64,000 bases of DNA from Andalucia godoyi. Its lineage: Eukaryota; Discoba; Jakobea; Jakobida; Andaluciidae. Below the pieces are notes generated by a model. The model made no database searches, was not told the origin of the DNA, and was given only the letters and a program-made list of their open reading frames with translations. The stretch lies in assembly GCA_009859145.1 (NCBI GenBank), contig VRVR01000027.1, positions 248,001 to 312,000 of the forward strand, written 5' to 3'. Shown here in pieces: positions 10,142-21,500 of the stretch. Both the position numbers and the translations under genes were made by a program. Position 1 is the first letter of the stretch. The number at the start of each line of letters is the position of its first letter.

Positions 10142-10876
10142 TCACTGCCATGCGGCCATTTCATGGAAACACACAACAAACACTTCAAGCTGCTCGAAGA
10201 CACGGCGAGGCTTTATATCAGCCGAGAATCGGTTACCGCTATCTGTAGAACGTCGAGTTTTGCGCTCATCACGTACAGTCCCAATCCGTTTCGCGAAGTC
10301 TTGCAGGTCTCTCGAGTGATGATATGCATTGTAGAGAGCATTACAGGTGTTGCAGTCTCTGTCCAGCTCGTCATCGGTGTCATATGTCAGTTTCTTCATC
10401 CCTGAAGGACGAGACCGTTTCTTCAGCAGAACTTCTGTTATGCCTTGCAAATACTTGCAAAAGAATCCAATTCACTGGTGAGTCGAAGAGACTTGGAGGG
10501 TTCGTTAGGAAACAAATTAAAAATAGTCGTGCGCCAAGAGGAATGGATAACATGTTGCTGGCCACCCCGAAGTCCAGCGCTTGTCATATTGGACTGCGGA
10601 TGGCTTTGAGAATTTGTTGCAGGTGGAGATAACTGTTCAGCGGCAGTTGCAGAACGAGAAGCTCCTGTCTCCGCGGGTGCATCATTGTTCGTGGCATCGT
10701 CCTCGTTAGGCCGCACAACGACTTGCGACTACGCGACTGTGCAGTCCTCCGGTCCGAGACCTGGAACATAACTTGTTTCTCAGAGATGCCTCCCTTTCTT
10801 TGAGTTGCGAAAGCAACTGAGTCAAAACCAATTCTAATTGGTTTAGCGAAAAACTCGCGGACCCACTAGCGTTCAT
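10142..10876 (-). pseudogene. Frameshifted coiled-coil/Ser-rich gene (left copy)
   Basis: An ATG at 10876 follows a pyrimidine-rich leader and opens MNASGSASFSLNQLELVLTQ, predicted as a short coiled coil. The reading then moves to a second frame between about 10708 and 10731, giving a Ser/Ala/Gln-rich linker. It moves back near 10450 to a charged C-terminal part with KKRSRPSGMKKLTYDTDDEL and CNTCNALYNAYHH. The second shift is explained by one missing T in a T run. Two single-base changes break an otherwise plausible protein of about 240 residues. Either the gene is decaying or the consensus has indel errors. Family unknown. Confidence 0.5.
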
Positions 10877-11213
10877 TTGCCGTGAGAAAAAGAAGAAGAT
10901 GTTGAACAGAAAAACAAAGCTGAGGCAGCAATCAACTTCTGGAAATTGTTGTTTTGGTGAATTTCGGTCGCTGCACTGTATAAAATCAATAGTTGATGCT
11001 GGATGCTGTGCACTCCTCAAAAAAAAGGCGGGGAAAAACCGATTTTTGCAACGACAGTCTCACGTGACTACGTGGCTGGGCCGTGGGGAGCATGAAAACA
11101 CCAGAATTCTTCGCTCTACCTCGAAACCTACAATTTGAAAATCACGTAACTGTCCTCTTTGAGTTTGGTCATTGTTTCGCTTTTTTCTTGTTTGCGGACC
11201 TATCGTTGTTATC
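10877..11213. promoter_or_regulatory. Divergent intergenic region with pyrimidine leaders (left copy)
   Basis: This 337-bp region lies between two head-to-head genes. On the minus strand the last 45 bases before the ATG at 10876 are mostly C and T. On the plus strand a T-rich tract precedes the ATG at 11214. A TATA-like TTTTATAC lies near 10977-10984 on the minus strand. The mirror region is 29967-30303. Confidence 0.35.
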
Positions 11214-14198
11214 ATGAAATTCTCCTTGATCAGCTCATGGATTTGTTCCTTCGAAGATTCGAAAATTGACAAGTTGAACTTTGATGTGACAAAAATTCTA
11301 GATCTTCTCGAAGAAACCATATCCTGGATTTTATTCAGTCATCGAAAACACGATCCCCTTTCATTTCGGATTTATGTGGATGCTTTTTGGAAGAGCCGTA
11401 TTTCCGCGCTCGTCACTCAAGGTGATGATGGTTTTCGGAAAATCCAACGTTACCTGAAACTTGATACATTTTGTGATCAGTGCCTTGGCGGTCGTAGGCC
11501 TCAGGGAAACTTTAAATCCGCTTCCAAATTATGGTCGGTATGGTTGGCATTGATTTCACAAGATCAGACAGCGACCTCACAATTTTGTATGTCGATGTCG
11601 AAAGACCTTGGACTTCTTCGCACGCAAATGTGTTCATTTATTGTTCTTACTTGCGAGTGTATGTTTCGGGTGATCGAGATGAATAATTGTTCTATGAGCA
11701 TCCTTCAGGGTTACCGTCCTTTCTTTGAAGTGATAATCAATGACGAGCAACTTGCTAATGATATGCCCAACGACATTATCCAATGCGCACTGTGTTTTGC
11801 AAACTATGTTATCACCCGGGCAAAGAATGCACCTGTTCTTCAAGATTGTCAAAATCTTTTGAAGATGGCTTCTCAGTTCTGCCAGGTAGAATCATCCGGG
11901 GACACAGAATATGCTCGCAGATGGGTTCTTGCCAAAATGCTATTTTACAGCGCTTTAATCCGTCGTTCGAAGAAAGATTTCGAATCCAATCTTAGAAGAT
12001 GTATGGAACTCGTGGATCTTCGAAGTTCCTGGAGTCATTGCAGACCGGAATTGCGCGAGAAAATGCGGATACTTTTGTTTAACGCTCAAGTGCAACATGA
12101 CCTGGGGTTCTCCTGGACACCAAGTGACAAAGAAGTCGTCATTCTCTCTCATTCATCTTCAGGTCCCCTTTCTCCTCGAAAAACATCAAAAAAGCAAAAG
12201 CAAAATGATGAAGATCTCATGGAGAAACCCACACCCTTCAATCCTTCGCCTTCATGGTTTATTGAGCGAGAGAACTCTTCTTCCACTCTGCAGTCACTGA
12301 GGTTGAATCAAACATCCATGTCGGAATTCTGGACTGCTAGCTTTCATTTCTGCAGAGCATCCTTTGAAAGCGGCTTGTCGTCTGGAAATTACGAAGATTT
12401 CCTGTTTTCTTTGTTTTGTTGCTTTCAGTGCTTCAAGCAGGTTTATCAACATGATACTCTTTTGATATCGAAATCTTTTCGCCCTTTTCTAGGTGTCTTC
12501 CTGTTTTCCGCTCAACATCTATGGCTTATTTCGACGGATCCTTTGCGGCAAGAAGTTCAAGATTGCCTTACTTTGACTTACAAATTGCGTTCAAAGCATG
12601 TGGATATATCCAGTTCTTTGATCTGGAAGCGCTTGGGTGTGTGGCTTTTCGACCATGCGTTAATACCGGTTCAAGATCTGATTTTTGACTCAAAGGATAT
12701 GTTCCTTCATCATTTATGTGATCCAAACAGTCCTCATAACGCCAACGCGACCCATCAACTTTTCCCGTCGATCAAATCATTAGATGTTGATGTGCAGCAA
12801 AAGTCCCTGAAGATTACTTTTGATGACAGCATCGTCATTTGGGACGCCTGGAATGATATTTTACATCTCTCCATCTTTTGGAAATACCACATTCCGAGCT
12901 TCAGTAGCATCAAAGATGTTCTTTACGGCTTGTTGCAGCCTTCTATGTCGGTTGTTGCACATGCTTTTGTAGGCGGTACTTCATACAAACTGCAGATTCG
13001 GAAAAACGGAATGGTTTTAAGTACTTTCTCAGAAGACGAAAACCTTTTCGCTTTGTTTGAGAGTATATATGAAGATGACACTTTGACATTGTCACAACTC
13101 ATCGAAAAAGTGCAACTACTGGAATATCGCAGTATCATTCTCCAGTTCTTGTTTGATTTTTTGTCGAAGAAGGTGACCGGATTTCCTCTGTCTATTCCAG
13201 TATTGTCTGTATTTCGATCAAGAACATTATCATTGCTCAAAGGACGAGGCCTGAAGTGTTTGTATGAAGAAGATATCGAGAAGTCATATCAGTCAACATG
13301 GAGCAACTTCCCGGAGATTTCTAAAAAGTGTTTTCTCGACCTGACTAACCGTGAACTTGGCTGTGTTATTGGTCTTTCATCGTATTCGATCACAGAATAT
13401 GGAAAATGGGTGTCGCGATGTGTATCGGACAATGGATATGTTCTCTTTGGATTTCTTTTCGATCTGTCAGAAAATGGAGACCATCTCAGCATTACGTTTG
13501 ACTGTGCTGAAGACTATAATGACAAGGATTTGCGTGCGATGTTCCATGACCTGTGGAAACGTTGTTTTCAAGTTGATTACGTGCCTCATTTGACAATCAC
13601 ACCTCGTCAAACGTTATACCAAAACGTTGTGCAGTCTACAATTCAACAGCTATCTAACAACATGCAGACATTGCAGTCTCTCGAGGACTGTAAAAACGCT
13701 TGGGACGTCATGTATCAGTTTGGAAAAGGCAATTTGGATCGTCATCTCGATATTTTGAATGTCGTTATATGGGTCATTATGCGGTCTTCGTGGGTGCGAA
13801 AGGATAAGTTGGAATTGGTCGATATTGCCATTCAAGATTTCGGGTTCGCAAGATTGATTGAAAAACACAGTGATCTCAACGATCTTTTGTGGTTGACCTT
13901 TGACGATGAAAAAAAGCCGAAAATCCCGTGGGACCTCACTGTGGATCAGGTGCTTTCTCGAGTAGACACTAGAGGATTCGAAATGCTTGCTTCAGACATG
14001 CAATGTTTCCGTGACAGTATCAAGGAAATGAGGAAAAATGGACGCAATGTTCTGTCTGAAGTCTTCAACCATGCTAAATGGTCGGATCGCGAAAAGTTTA
14101 TTGCGACGAGGACTCTGAAAACTGCTGGGTTTTATTTTACAAACGAGCAAACAAAGCTTTTTGAACGATACAGGAAAGCCTTTTCTGAGTCTGTGTAG
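11214..14198 (+). CDS. 994-residue orphan protein (left copy)
   Basis: A long intact frame with no family I can recognise. I chose the ATG at 11214 (MKFSLISSWICSFEDSKIDK), because the open frame upstream has only a TTG. Leu, Phe, Ser, Asp and Lys are abundant, as in a mostly helical cytosolic protein. A basic, disordered linker (RKTSKKQKQNDEDLMEK) lies near residue 325. I see no signal peptide, membrane spans or catalytic motif. It converges with the phospholipase D gene, with 131 bp between their stops. Length and intactness suggest selection for function; its place in this gene set suggests a partner role, which is inference. Confidence 0.8.
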   Translation: MKFSLISSWICSFEDSKIDKLNFDVTKILDLLEETISWILFSHRKHDPLSFRIYVDAFWKSRISALVTQGDDGFRKIQRYLKLDTFCDQCLGGRRPQGNFKSASKLWSVWLALISQDQTATSQFCMSMSKDLGLLRTQMCSFIVLTCECMFRVIEMNNCSMSILQGYRPFFEVIINDEQLANDMPNDIIQCALCFANYVITRAKNAPVLQDCQNLLKMASQFCQVESSGDTEYARRWVLAKMLFYSALIRRSKKDFESNLRRCMELVDLRSSWSHCRPELREKMRILLFNAQVQHDLGFSWTPSDKEVVILSHSSSGPLSPRKTSKKQKQNDEDLMEKPTPFNPSPSWFIERENSSSTLQSLRLNQTSMSEFWTASFHFCRASFESGLSSGNYEDFLFSLFCCFQCFKQVYQHDTLLISKSFRPFLGVFLFSAQHLWLISTDPLRQEVQDCLTLTYKLRSKHVDISSSLIWKRLGVWLFDHALIPVQDLIFDSKDMFLHHLCDPNSPHNANATHQLFPSIKSLDVDVQQKSLKITFDDSIVIWDAWNDILHLSIFWKYHIPSFSSIKDVLYGLLQPSMSVVAHAFVGGTSYKLQIRKNGMVLSTFSEDENLFALFESIYEDDTLTLSQLIEKVQLLEYRSIILQFLFDFLSKKVTGFPLSIPVLSVFRSRTLSLLKGRGLKCLYEEDIEKSYQSTWSNFPEISKKCFLDLTNRELGCVIGLSSYSITEYGKWVSRCVSDNGYVLFGFLFDLSENGDHLSITFDCAEDYNDKDLRAMFHDLWKRCFQVDYVPHLTITPRQTLYQNVVQSTIQQLSNNMQTLQSLEDCKNAWDVMYQFGKGNLDRHLDILNVVIWVIMRSSWVRKDKLELVDIAIQDFGFARLIEKHSDLNDLLWLTFDDEKKPKIPWDLTVDQVLSRVDTRGFEMLASDMQCFRDSIKEMRKNGRNVLSEVFNHAKWSDREKFIATRTLKTAGFYFTNEQTKLFERYRKAFSESV

Positions 14199-14329
14199 AC
14201 ACATGAGATGGCGCTTCGCACCTACACACACATCTTTCTCTATCGCTTCATTTTCCTGCATTCTTTAGCGAGCGCTCTGACGGATTCTGGCGATATGGAC
14301 ACATGTGTTTCATCGATTTCCTTCAATTA

Positions 14330-15889
14330 TCAGTATAATTCTTTCTTTTTCGTGTCTGAATCGAGTAAATCACCAGAGAGCGCGGATCGAGGGTACTCAT
14401 ACACTCGACAATTCTGAATATCATCAGGTAATTCACATATGTACCTCCGTTTTTCACGAATCTGATACATATGAAACTTCCAATCCTTCCTTTCCTTGAA
14501 GCTGTTGTTGGGGACAGGCAGCATGTACTTCTGAATCATTCGACCTAGGTTGTTGGCCTTCGTTCGCCATAATGTGAAAAGATCCACGGAGGATACTGTT
14601 GTATCGATGTTTGGACCGAGATGCTCCGTCCACAAATCATGAAAAAGATCGGTAGCAAATTTCTCGTCATGTATGGTTGCAATCAATTCTTGATCTTGCT
14701 CAAAGCTTCGATCGTTGAAATTGGCTGAACCAATGACCGCAATTTGCTTGTCAACAATCATAAGTTTCGAGTGCACATAAATCATGCTACACGATTCGAC
14801 AAGATATCCACTCTCTTGAGTTGATTGGCTTTTCAAGGAGTAATTCATTAACGCCGAAAATGCGATGAAATCTACCACATCATCTCGCTTATCCTCATTC
14901 ACGCGCGAGCTCACGTGCTCAATGAAGGCATCAATAGAAGTGCGAGTAGCAGCATGTAACGGAGAACCCAACGACAAAGGACAGATTTCGGCATCGGGAA
15001 AGGCCGGTAAAAGGATCACAACTCTAAATGATTCGTTGTTTTCTACTGCTCGAACTAGACGATCCGCCAACGCGGACATTGGCGTATCTCGAATTACTTC
15101 TCCTTCCTCATGGATGTGAAGACTGGAAAAATACTGATTTTCTACATATATCAATTCTTTCGCTGTATGAATGAGATGAATGTACTCCGCTGCAATTGGA
15201 TGAGGAGTTTCAAAATCCTTCCGGAACGGATTCATGAAGAACCGAACCTTGGAATCCCGCGAGCATTTCGAAAAGTGATTTTCTCTCATATTCCTCAGAA
15301 CCTGTACAGCATATTTGTTCTTCCCGAATGCGTGTGTAAGGCGATGGTAGGCATGGGAACAAATCTCAGAGCCTGTTCCTTCAAATGAAACATTCAAGTC
15401 ATGCCAAGGCAGTCGGGTGTCGTGAGCCCATCGTGGAAATAGCTTGTTATATACCCCGCGCGGAAATGGGACCGTTCCATGGAGTTGTGTATCATACCTA
15501 TCTGGTAAAATATCGAGACCACCAAAGAATACAGTTCGATTGTCCACGACGACAATTTTCTCATGCCGGCTCCAGATGACACTTTCACTTAGACTAAACA
15601 ATCTACTCATTTCTTTCACAAATAACCGTGATCTATGCGTAGAACATAGAAGCTTCCATTCCTCGGCATCTGCTTTGATTTTCCAACAAACGATAAACCC
15701 ACATGAATCTTTGTCTCGCTCCATAACATCGTTCAACGCCTGATGAAGCGCTCTGCCTTCTTTCAATTGAGTTAACGGATCCAAAGACAAGCCAATAATG
15801 ATAAAGCATTTTCGACAACTTTGCAATGCTTTGTCAAGTGCCTCAAAATAACTGTTGCCGTCAACTAAAGATTGAATGGAGTTTTGCAT
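14330..15889 (-). CDS. Phospholipase D-family protein (left copy)
   Basis: This 519-residue protein has both HKD motifs that define the phospholipase D superfamily: HEKIVVVD (H109, K111, D116) followed by GGLDIL, and HSKLMIVD (H373, K375, D380) followed by GSANFNDRS. The flanking residues are those of eukaryotic PLD1/PLD2-type enzymes, which hydrolyse phosphatidylcholine to phosphatidic acid and choline. It is much shorter than those enzymes and lacks N-terminal PX, PH or C2 domains, so it is essentially a bare catalytic core. There is no signal peptide. A T/C-rich leader precedes the ATG at 15889. With all catalytic residues present it should be active on phospholipid; a nuclease role, known for some family members, is less likely. 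Confidence 0.92.
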   Translation of the reverse strand: MQNSIQSLVDGNSYFEALDKALQSCRKCFIIIGLSLDPLTQLKEGRALHQALNDVMERDKDSCGFIVCWKIKADAEEWKLLCSTHRSRLFVKEMSRLFSLSESVIWSRHEKIVVVDNRTVFFGGLDILPDRYDTQLHGTVPFPRGVYNKLFPRWAHDTRLPWHDLNVSFEGTGSEICSHAYHRLTHAFGKNKYAVQVLRNMRENHFSKCSRDSKVRFFMNPFRKDFETPHPIAAEYIHLIHTAKELIYVENQYFSSLHIHEEGEVIRDTPMSALADRLVRAVENNESFRVVILLPAFPDAEICPLSLGSPLHAATRTSIDAFIEHVSSRVNEDKRDDVVDFIAFSALMNYSLKSQSTQESGYLVESCSMIYVHSKLMIVDKQIAVIGSANFNDRSFEQDQELIATIHDEKFATDLFHDLWTEHLGPNIDTTVSSVDLFTLWRTKANNLGRMIQKYMLPVPNNSFKERKDWKFHMYQIREKRRYICELPDDIQNCRVYEYPRSALSGDLLDSDTKKKELY

Positions 15890-15926
15890 TTGATTGTAAA
15901 AACAAGAAAAGATAGATAGATCTTAA

Positions 15927-16124
15927 TTACCCAGACCGATAAATTTCCTTGTCAAAAAAGTGCGAAATGCGACAGCGCAACAGTTCTTTTGCACGTTGCA
16001 TGAAGAGTTTCCAGGCGTCGCCGTTTGCCGACTGATCTTTGACGTTCGAATCTAGAATCAAATGACGCAGCTGTCTCCCGATCAATGGCACCTCCCAAGC
16101 CCGGTGAATTGCTGCAACCACCAC
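15927..16124 (-). pseudogene. Gene remnant abutting the transposon (left copy)
   Basis: About 65 codons with protein-like composition (GRQLRHLILDSNVKDQ) run from the transposon end to a stop at 15927, with no ATG at the beginning. It is probably the 3' part of a gene cut by the transposon. Deleting the transposon and one TA leaves a different frame open across the site for roughly 65 codons, so the exact original reading is unclear. Family unknown. Confidence 0.35.
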
Positions 16125-16127
16125 TTA

Positions 16128-18296
16128 CACCTAAACATCACGGATTGTGTAAGCGATCCATTTTTACAGTCAGGTATCCATTTTGAATTGTAAGGCTTGA
16201 CGCCAAAGATCCAAAATTCCTTCTTTTTTTCCCGCGTTCTTCTTTATTTCGCTCAGCTGCACGGTGCACCGCTGTTTTGATGTTTTACGAGGAAAGTCAG
16301 ACGGAGCGCTCACTTCGAATTTCCTAGTCATCATCATCATCTTGTCCTTCTCCCAGATGTTGTTGAACAGCATGGATGGTGGCGCCTGCTGGCTGTGGCT
16401 CTCCAGTGTCTGATTCTTCAACAGTCTCTTCGTGTTCTTCGCTGAGTCCTATCGATGCGTCCGTTCTTGCCGGGGTGTACTCCAACCCCCATTCTTTGAA
16501 TTTGCGAATCGCCGCAGCTTCCTTCTCGTCTCCTGTGTGAACGTGGTCAAGAAGCCGCTGCGTTGATACCGGCAGACGGTCCAAGGAATCTATGAAGGAC
16601 GACAGAGTATGATTCCAGGCACCTTTGATTCCAGAAGAAGTGACTTGGCGGTAGGCCTTGCATATCAAGTCGACAAGATTCTCCTTTGAATGCGGAAGAG
16701 TGTTCATCACAATCTGTGTGAAATACCATTTCCACATGCTGAAGACTTCCTCACACGGATCGAGAAACGGCGAGTACGGGGGCAAAAAGCACATTTCAAT
16801 GCCTTCTGGGATTTCAGATTTTTGCTTTGTGGATAGCACAGTTGTCCTGGACAATGAGCTGTTTTGGATCCCCTTCCTTGGGAATTCCTCCAGTCTTCTG
16901 CAACTCGGCGAAGAGATGTTTGAGAAAATCAGCGTATGTTTGCGCTTTGACGCTGCCGAGGTAGCACCCAAAATACGCGATCCTCTCTTTGTTCACGCCT
17001 CGATTGCAGAAACGTTCGGAAGGTCGAGCTTCCATTCGGCACCAGCGGTCTGCATCCTTTCACACTCAGGCCTTCGCTTGGGAACACGCAAACATTGAAC
17101 GGTGTCTCGTCGATGAAGATTGCATTGTCGTACTCCGCACGTTTCACAGTCGACATCATCTTTGCGTACTGGTACCTTGCTTCGATGATCCTCGGCAAAT
17201 TTCTGCTTAGGGAGGCTGGATAGAAATCAGTTGCTCAGAATCCCAAATGTAAATGCATCCAGTGCTGTAGCACTGCAGCCCCGTTTTCCCGATCGTGCTG
17301 TTCCAGTTTTGGAAACTGCTTCTGCATCATTCCCACCAGGTCTTTGTAGTGGAGAGTGTTGTCGATGACCAGTGCCGCGCTGCCCAAAGAAGCTGGTCAT
17401 CAAAAAATAGTCGAGGTCGTCGGCACTTGGGGATTCATCGCTCCGTGCGCGAGTGGCTGAAGCGGATCTTCTCCCCATCTCGCCCGCTTTTGCATCCGGT
17501 GAAATGTCTGGTACAGAGTCTCTTCTTTGTGATTCAAAACGACGGCCAGATCGTGCAATGTGGATGTATCGTTGCGTATGCTGTTCCAGACAATCTCCTT
17601 GTCTCTCCGGCAGATGGTGTCCTTTGGTTGTCGATGCTGTGTCGCTTTCTCTTCTTCACCTTCGTGCGACTCCTGGTCTTCCTGTTTTTTCTGTTCCACG
17701 CTGGTGTCAACGGCCACTGTCATTAAGAATTGACGAACCCCTGCTTGGATGGTGGCCTCTCTGGCTTTGTTTGCCAGCTCTGCTTTTGCAGTCGCTTCCT
17801 TATCTCTTTTTTCTTGCTCCTGAAGACGCAACCTCTGCGATTTCGACATGAAATCCGTCAGGGTGGTATGGCTGAGCTCTGGAAAGTGGTCTTCGGGCAG
17901 CTGGGGCATGTTCTGCTCTCCAACATCGGTGGAGACAACGAGTTGTACAGCCTCACTCGGTTGCTGCAAGAGCCTGGCTGCATTCACATTTGTTCTCCGT
18001 ATCGCGGGTGACTTGACTGCCGGGGTACTTGCGTTGTTGTTACCTTGGCTGGTGCTTGGGGTTAGGTCCCTTGACGGACTCGCTGCAGCACTTCCTGGGG
18101 AACTTCCGGAATCGGAATGTTGGACAGGGATTCTTGCGTCTGTTGGGTCGCGGCTTTTCATACTTTAAATGGATCGCATTCTTTGTCGGCCATGTTTCTC
18201 TGCTTATTCGGTTGCTGTTTTAGGGTAAAGCTGACAATTCAAAATGGATCTCTTACACCATAAAATGGACCGCTTGTAATCCGCGATGTTTTGGTG
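16128..18296 (-). mobile_element. Tc1/mariner/IS630-type transposon (left copy)
   Basis: A 2169-bp element with terminal inverted repeats. One end reads CACCTAAACATCACGGATT, the other CACCAAAACATCGCGGATT, and the similarity extends about 57 bp with two internal ATCCATTTT-type motifs in each end. TA dinucleotides flank both ends (16126-16127 and 18297-18298), the usual target duplication of this superfamily. Inside is a broken DDE transposase gene. The inner end coincides with the inner boundary of the giant inverted repeat. Confidence 0.88.
16324..18161 (-). pseudogene. Frameshifted DDE transposase (left copy)
   Basis: The first segment (ATG at 18161, about 253 codons) is a long disordered N-terminus followed by a region around LHDLAVVLNHKEETLYQ that may bind DNA. 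Later segments in other frames hold IFIDETPFNVCV, LIVQDNCAIHKAK and LPPYSPFLDPCEEVF. These are the three acidic blocks of Tc1/mariner/IS630 transposases; the third carries Asp-Pro-Cys-Glu-Glu instead of the common Asn-Pro-Ile-Glu. At least three or four frame changes separate them, one in an A run. It cannot make a full transposase as written. Confidence 0.85.
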
Positions 18297-18564
18297 TAAG
18301 TGACAATTGCGACAGTTCGCATGGTTGAGGGGTATCGACTATCGAGACCAAGATTGCCGCGCAATTCTTCCAACCGACAATTGATGCTGGGAGACAAATT
18401 GTTTTTTTGCCACCAGCTCTCGCCCAGCCATTGCAGAAGCGAAATTTGACTGACCTGCTTTGCGGAGTAAAGTCTTCGCTATTTTCGGTTCCTTTCTGTT
18501 TGTTCTCTGAACTGTTTATCCTGAATCTGGAAGAACATTGTGATAAATTCTGTCAACCTACCAC
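18297..18564. other. Left flank of loop, upstream of GTPase gene
   Basis: Single-copy sequence. The first TA is the target duplication of the left transposon. The stretch 18297-18465 reads openly on the minus strand into the transposon site, so it may be the 5' part of the disrupted gene. Bases 18470-18564 are T-rich and probably form the leader of the GTPase gene. Confidence 0.3.
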
Positions 18565-21500
18565 ATGTTTCAGCGATTATTTTTAACGTACAATGCTTTC
18601 AATAGCATCGAGAGTTCGTTGAGCGGCATTGATGCGGACATTCGAATCACTCCTTTACGGCAACAGTTGTCGGCAGTTCGGCAGTCTCTTGAACAATCCG
18701 TCCACGGTCGCAAGGCTGCTGTGGCATTTTTTGGAGAAACTGGTGCAGGAAAGAGTTGTCTCATCAATGCGTTGCTTGGCACTCCGCTTTGCCTGCCACC
18801 TGGTGCAGGGGAGTCTGGAACGCATGTGCCCGTCATTATCCAAAAGGATGATATGGTTGATAAATACTCTGTCCGTCGAATTTTTTGGGATCCCAAGGAA
18901 CTATTGGCGAATCTGTGGGAAGCTGCACGGAGTGCAAAGCTGGTATCAACAAAAGGTTGCGACCAAAAACTTACCACAACCGGTTTGTCCGATTCTTCTG
19001 AGAATTCAACAGCCGGTAATGATTCTCAAAGTTCAGATGTGTATGAAGATTGTTTGCCTATGGCTGTTCCTCCGCAACTTCCTGTCCATGATTCTGCTAT
19101 TTTGGAGGTTGCGGAACAAATATTTGGGAAAGCGACTCGTTTTGAAGACGACAAAAAGAAGAGATACAGGGAGGTCTTGCATTCTGTGAAACTCAATAGA
19201 GATTATCTTCAGAATCCTGAATATTTTGGCGATCCTCAAAGTGTTTTTGAATATATCCGCGATCATGTTGAGCGGAAAGCCAACACTGTCCATTCTATCC
19301 AGACGGACAAAGAGATTGAGAATTTCTTTTTGCGAAATGTTGTCATCAGAGGGCCATTCCCAGACGCAATGGTCCCTGACGGCATGGTGCTGATGGATAT
19401 GCCCGGTCTCATGGACGGAGAATGGATGTCTCAGTTTGCTGTTGTGTCCGAACTGCACAGGTCTTCCAGAGCTGTATTGGTGGTCAAAAATGATACTCCA
19501 GGCAATCATCAAATGATCCAAGATTTATTTGCCTTGATATTTTCTCTCTGCTCTTCTTCACATAATCTGAACCTGGTGAATAATTTCATCATAGCTATAT
19601 CCCACAAGGGATGTAAGCCTCCTCAAGTTTCGCAGAAGTATGTGAAGGGGTACCTTGAAAACTTTGAAACTCAACGAATGAAAGCAAGCCCTGATTCAAA
19701 CAGCTCGAAACCGACATTCGTTGCTGTCAACTCTGTGATGTGCCTGATTCACAAGAAAGGTGTTTCTCTAAAGCAGCCTGCGCTTCTGGAAATGTGGAAT
19801 CTGGAAGCCGATGAATTCGATGACATTTTGCATAATGGCAAAACAACAGCTGTTGCGTACATGGCCGACTTATGCGACATGTGTCAAAATTTGTTTTCCA
19901 CAAATGTAGCCTCTAATTTGAGAGATTTGAAGAAACTTGTGTCATACTTGCGTGCGCAATCAAGAGGTGATATTTATTCATCCGAGTTGTTTCGGATTGA
20001 TTATGAGAAGCTCCGACTGTCTCTTGCTCGTTGTTTACTAAAAGGCCAACGTAGACTCGAAGACTACTGCAAAGAAACCAAAGACAGGGGACTTTTGCGT
20101 TTGGTCGCTCATGTTTCCAGATTCATGGAGGACGCGGAAGACGTTGATGAGACCATCTTAGTTCTCGCACGGCGTATATTTGTTGGATCTGATGCTCGCC
20201 CCCAAATATGGTGGTTTAAGTTTGTTTCATTTGCTTCACAAATTGCAAGGGAAGCATATGATGATTGTCTCATTGCTGTCGAGAAGTTTGCTTCACACGC
20301 CGATGGACTAAGTGGTGTGCGCCCCGATGACTTTTTGGGATGGCATTGGACTCTTCGTTTGGAACTAGATCTTCTCTTCAATGGCGTTGCGTCAAGGGCC
20401 TCCGCACAGTTAGAAAATTCTGTAGAGATTCTGATGGATTCTATCCGAACTAGAACAGGAGATATTATTTTGCGAACAAACTCCATTTCTGCACAAGAGT
20501 CTGATTCTACTGAAGAAGCTGCAGTAGAAGAACAACAGGTTGTTCAGTTTCAGAATTTTGTGAAATCTCTGTCAGAAAACTTTTTTTCCGTGCAGAAGTT
20601 GGTGAATCTCTTTGATGACCTTCCGAAAAATCCGACATTGTGGACGAAGCGACCTAAATCAATTTCAAGCACTATCTTTGATGAAATCACGAATGTTCTG
20701 GAATGTTTGGACTCACAGAGCACTTTCAGCGGTCAAGGCTTGATTGGTGACCTGACAGCTGCACTTCAGCAGTATCGCGAAAGGCTCAAGCAGTTGATGT
20801 TTCCACAAAAATGGTCTGCTGGCTCTGAGCCTGGAATCTTCCTAGCAAAATTACTTTCTGACCCTGCCAAATGTTCTCTTGCGTTAATTTGCAAGAAGCT
20901 CGGGGTGTTTTTTGCGCCGTATATGTTTGGCCATTTTGTGGACGAACGATCGTGCCCGAAGAATGAGCGCCTTGAGAATGCAATGATTGATTATTTCAGG
21001 AAGTCGGGTTGGGACGCAACAACTGTACTAAGGGATTTGCACTCGACAGATGACAACGATTGCAGGTACACCTGGACTTGGTTTGATTTCCTTATCTCAA
21101 TTCGTGATCAACTCCATGTTTGCGGATTTTTATTGGATCATGTTGAAGCAACGACGGAATTCAAATTTTACCTCAAGCTATCTAGCGACGATGTGTTGGT
21201 GGCAGTGCACGATCGACTCTTGTCGCTGTGGCGTCGAAGGATGAACGGATTCACGTGCTCTCCCCCACCGCTTTGTTTAGTGAAGGAATCTTCATCTTTT
21301 GCTTTTGAAAGTGTAGAAGCTTCTGGAATGTCCTTCTGCGCAAATGCGTGTGTTGGAAGCACATCGAACACTTTGGGTGGCTTCATTTCCGCCGGTGGTC
21401 GTGTTTTTGGCGTTCTTTGTGGTCATCTTTTTCTGGACATCAAGGATGTTGTGCGAGTAGAATGTTGTAAGGTTCCTCTTTTTCCTGATGATGTTGTAAG

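Larger units (their letters stand above)
1..18296. repeat. Left arm of giant inverted repeat
   Basis: Position x in this arm is the reverse complement of position 41180-x. Position 1 pairs with 41179 and 18296 pairs with 22884. All reading frames compared between the arms give identical proteins, frameshifts included. The arm reaches the first base of the window, so its outer end is not seen. The inner end is sharp: after GATGTTTTGGTG the left copy continues TAAGTG and the mirror copy continues CACCTG. That point is also the end of a transposon. Confidence 0.97.
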
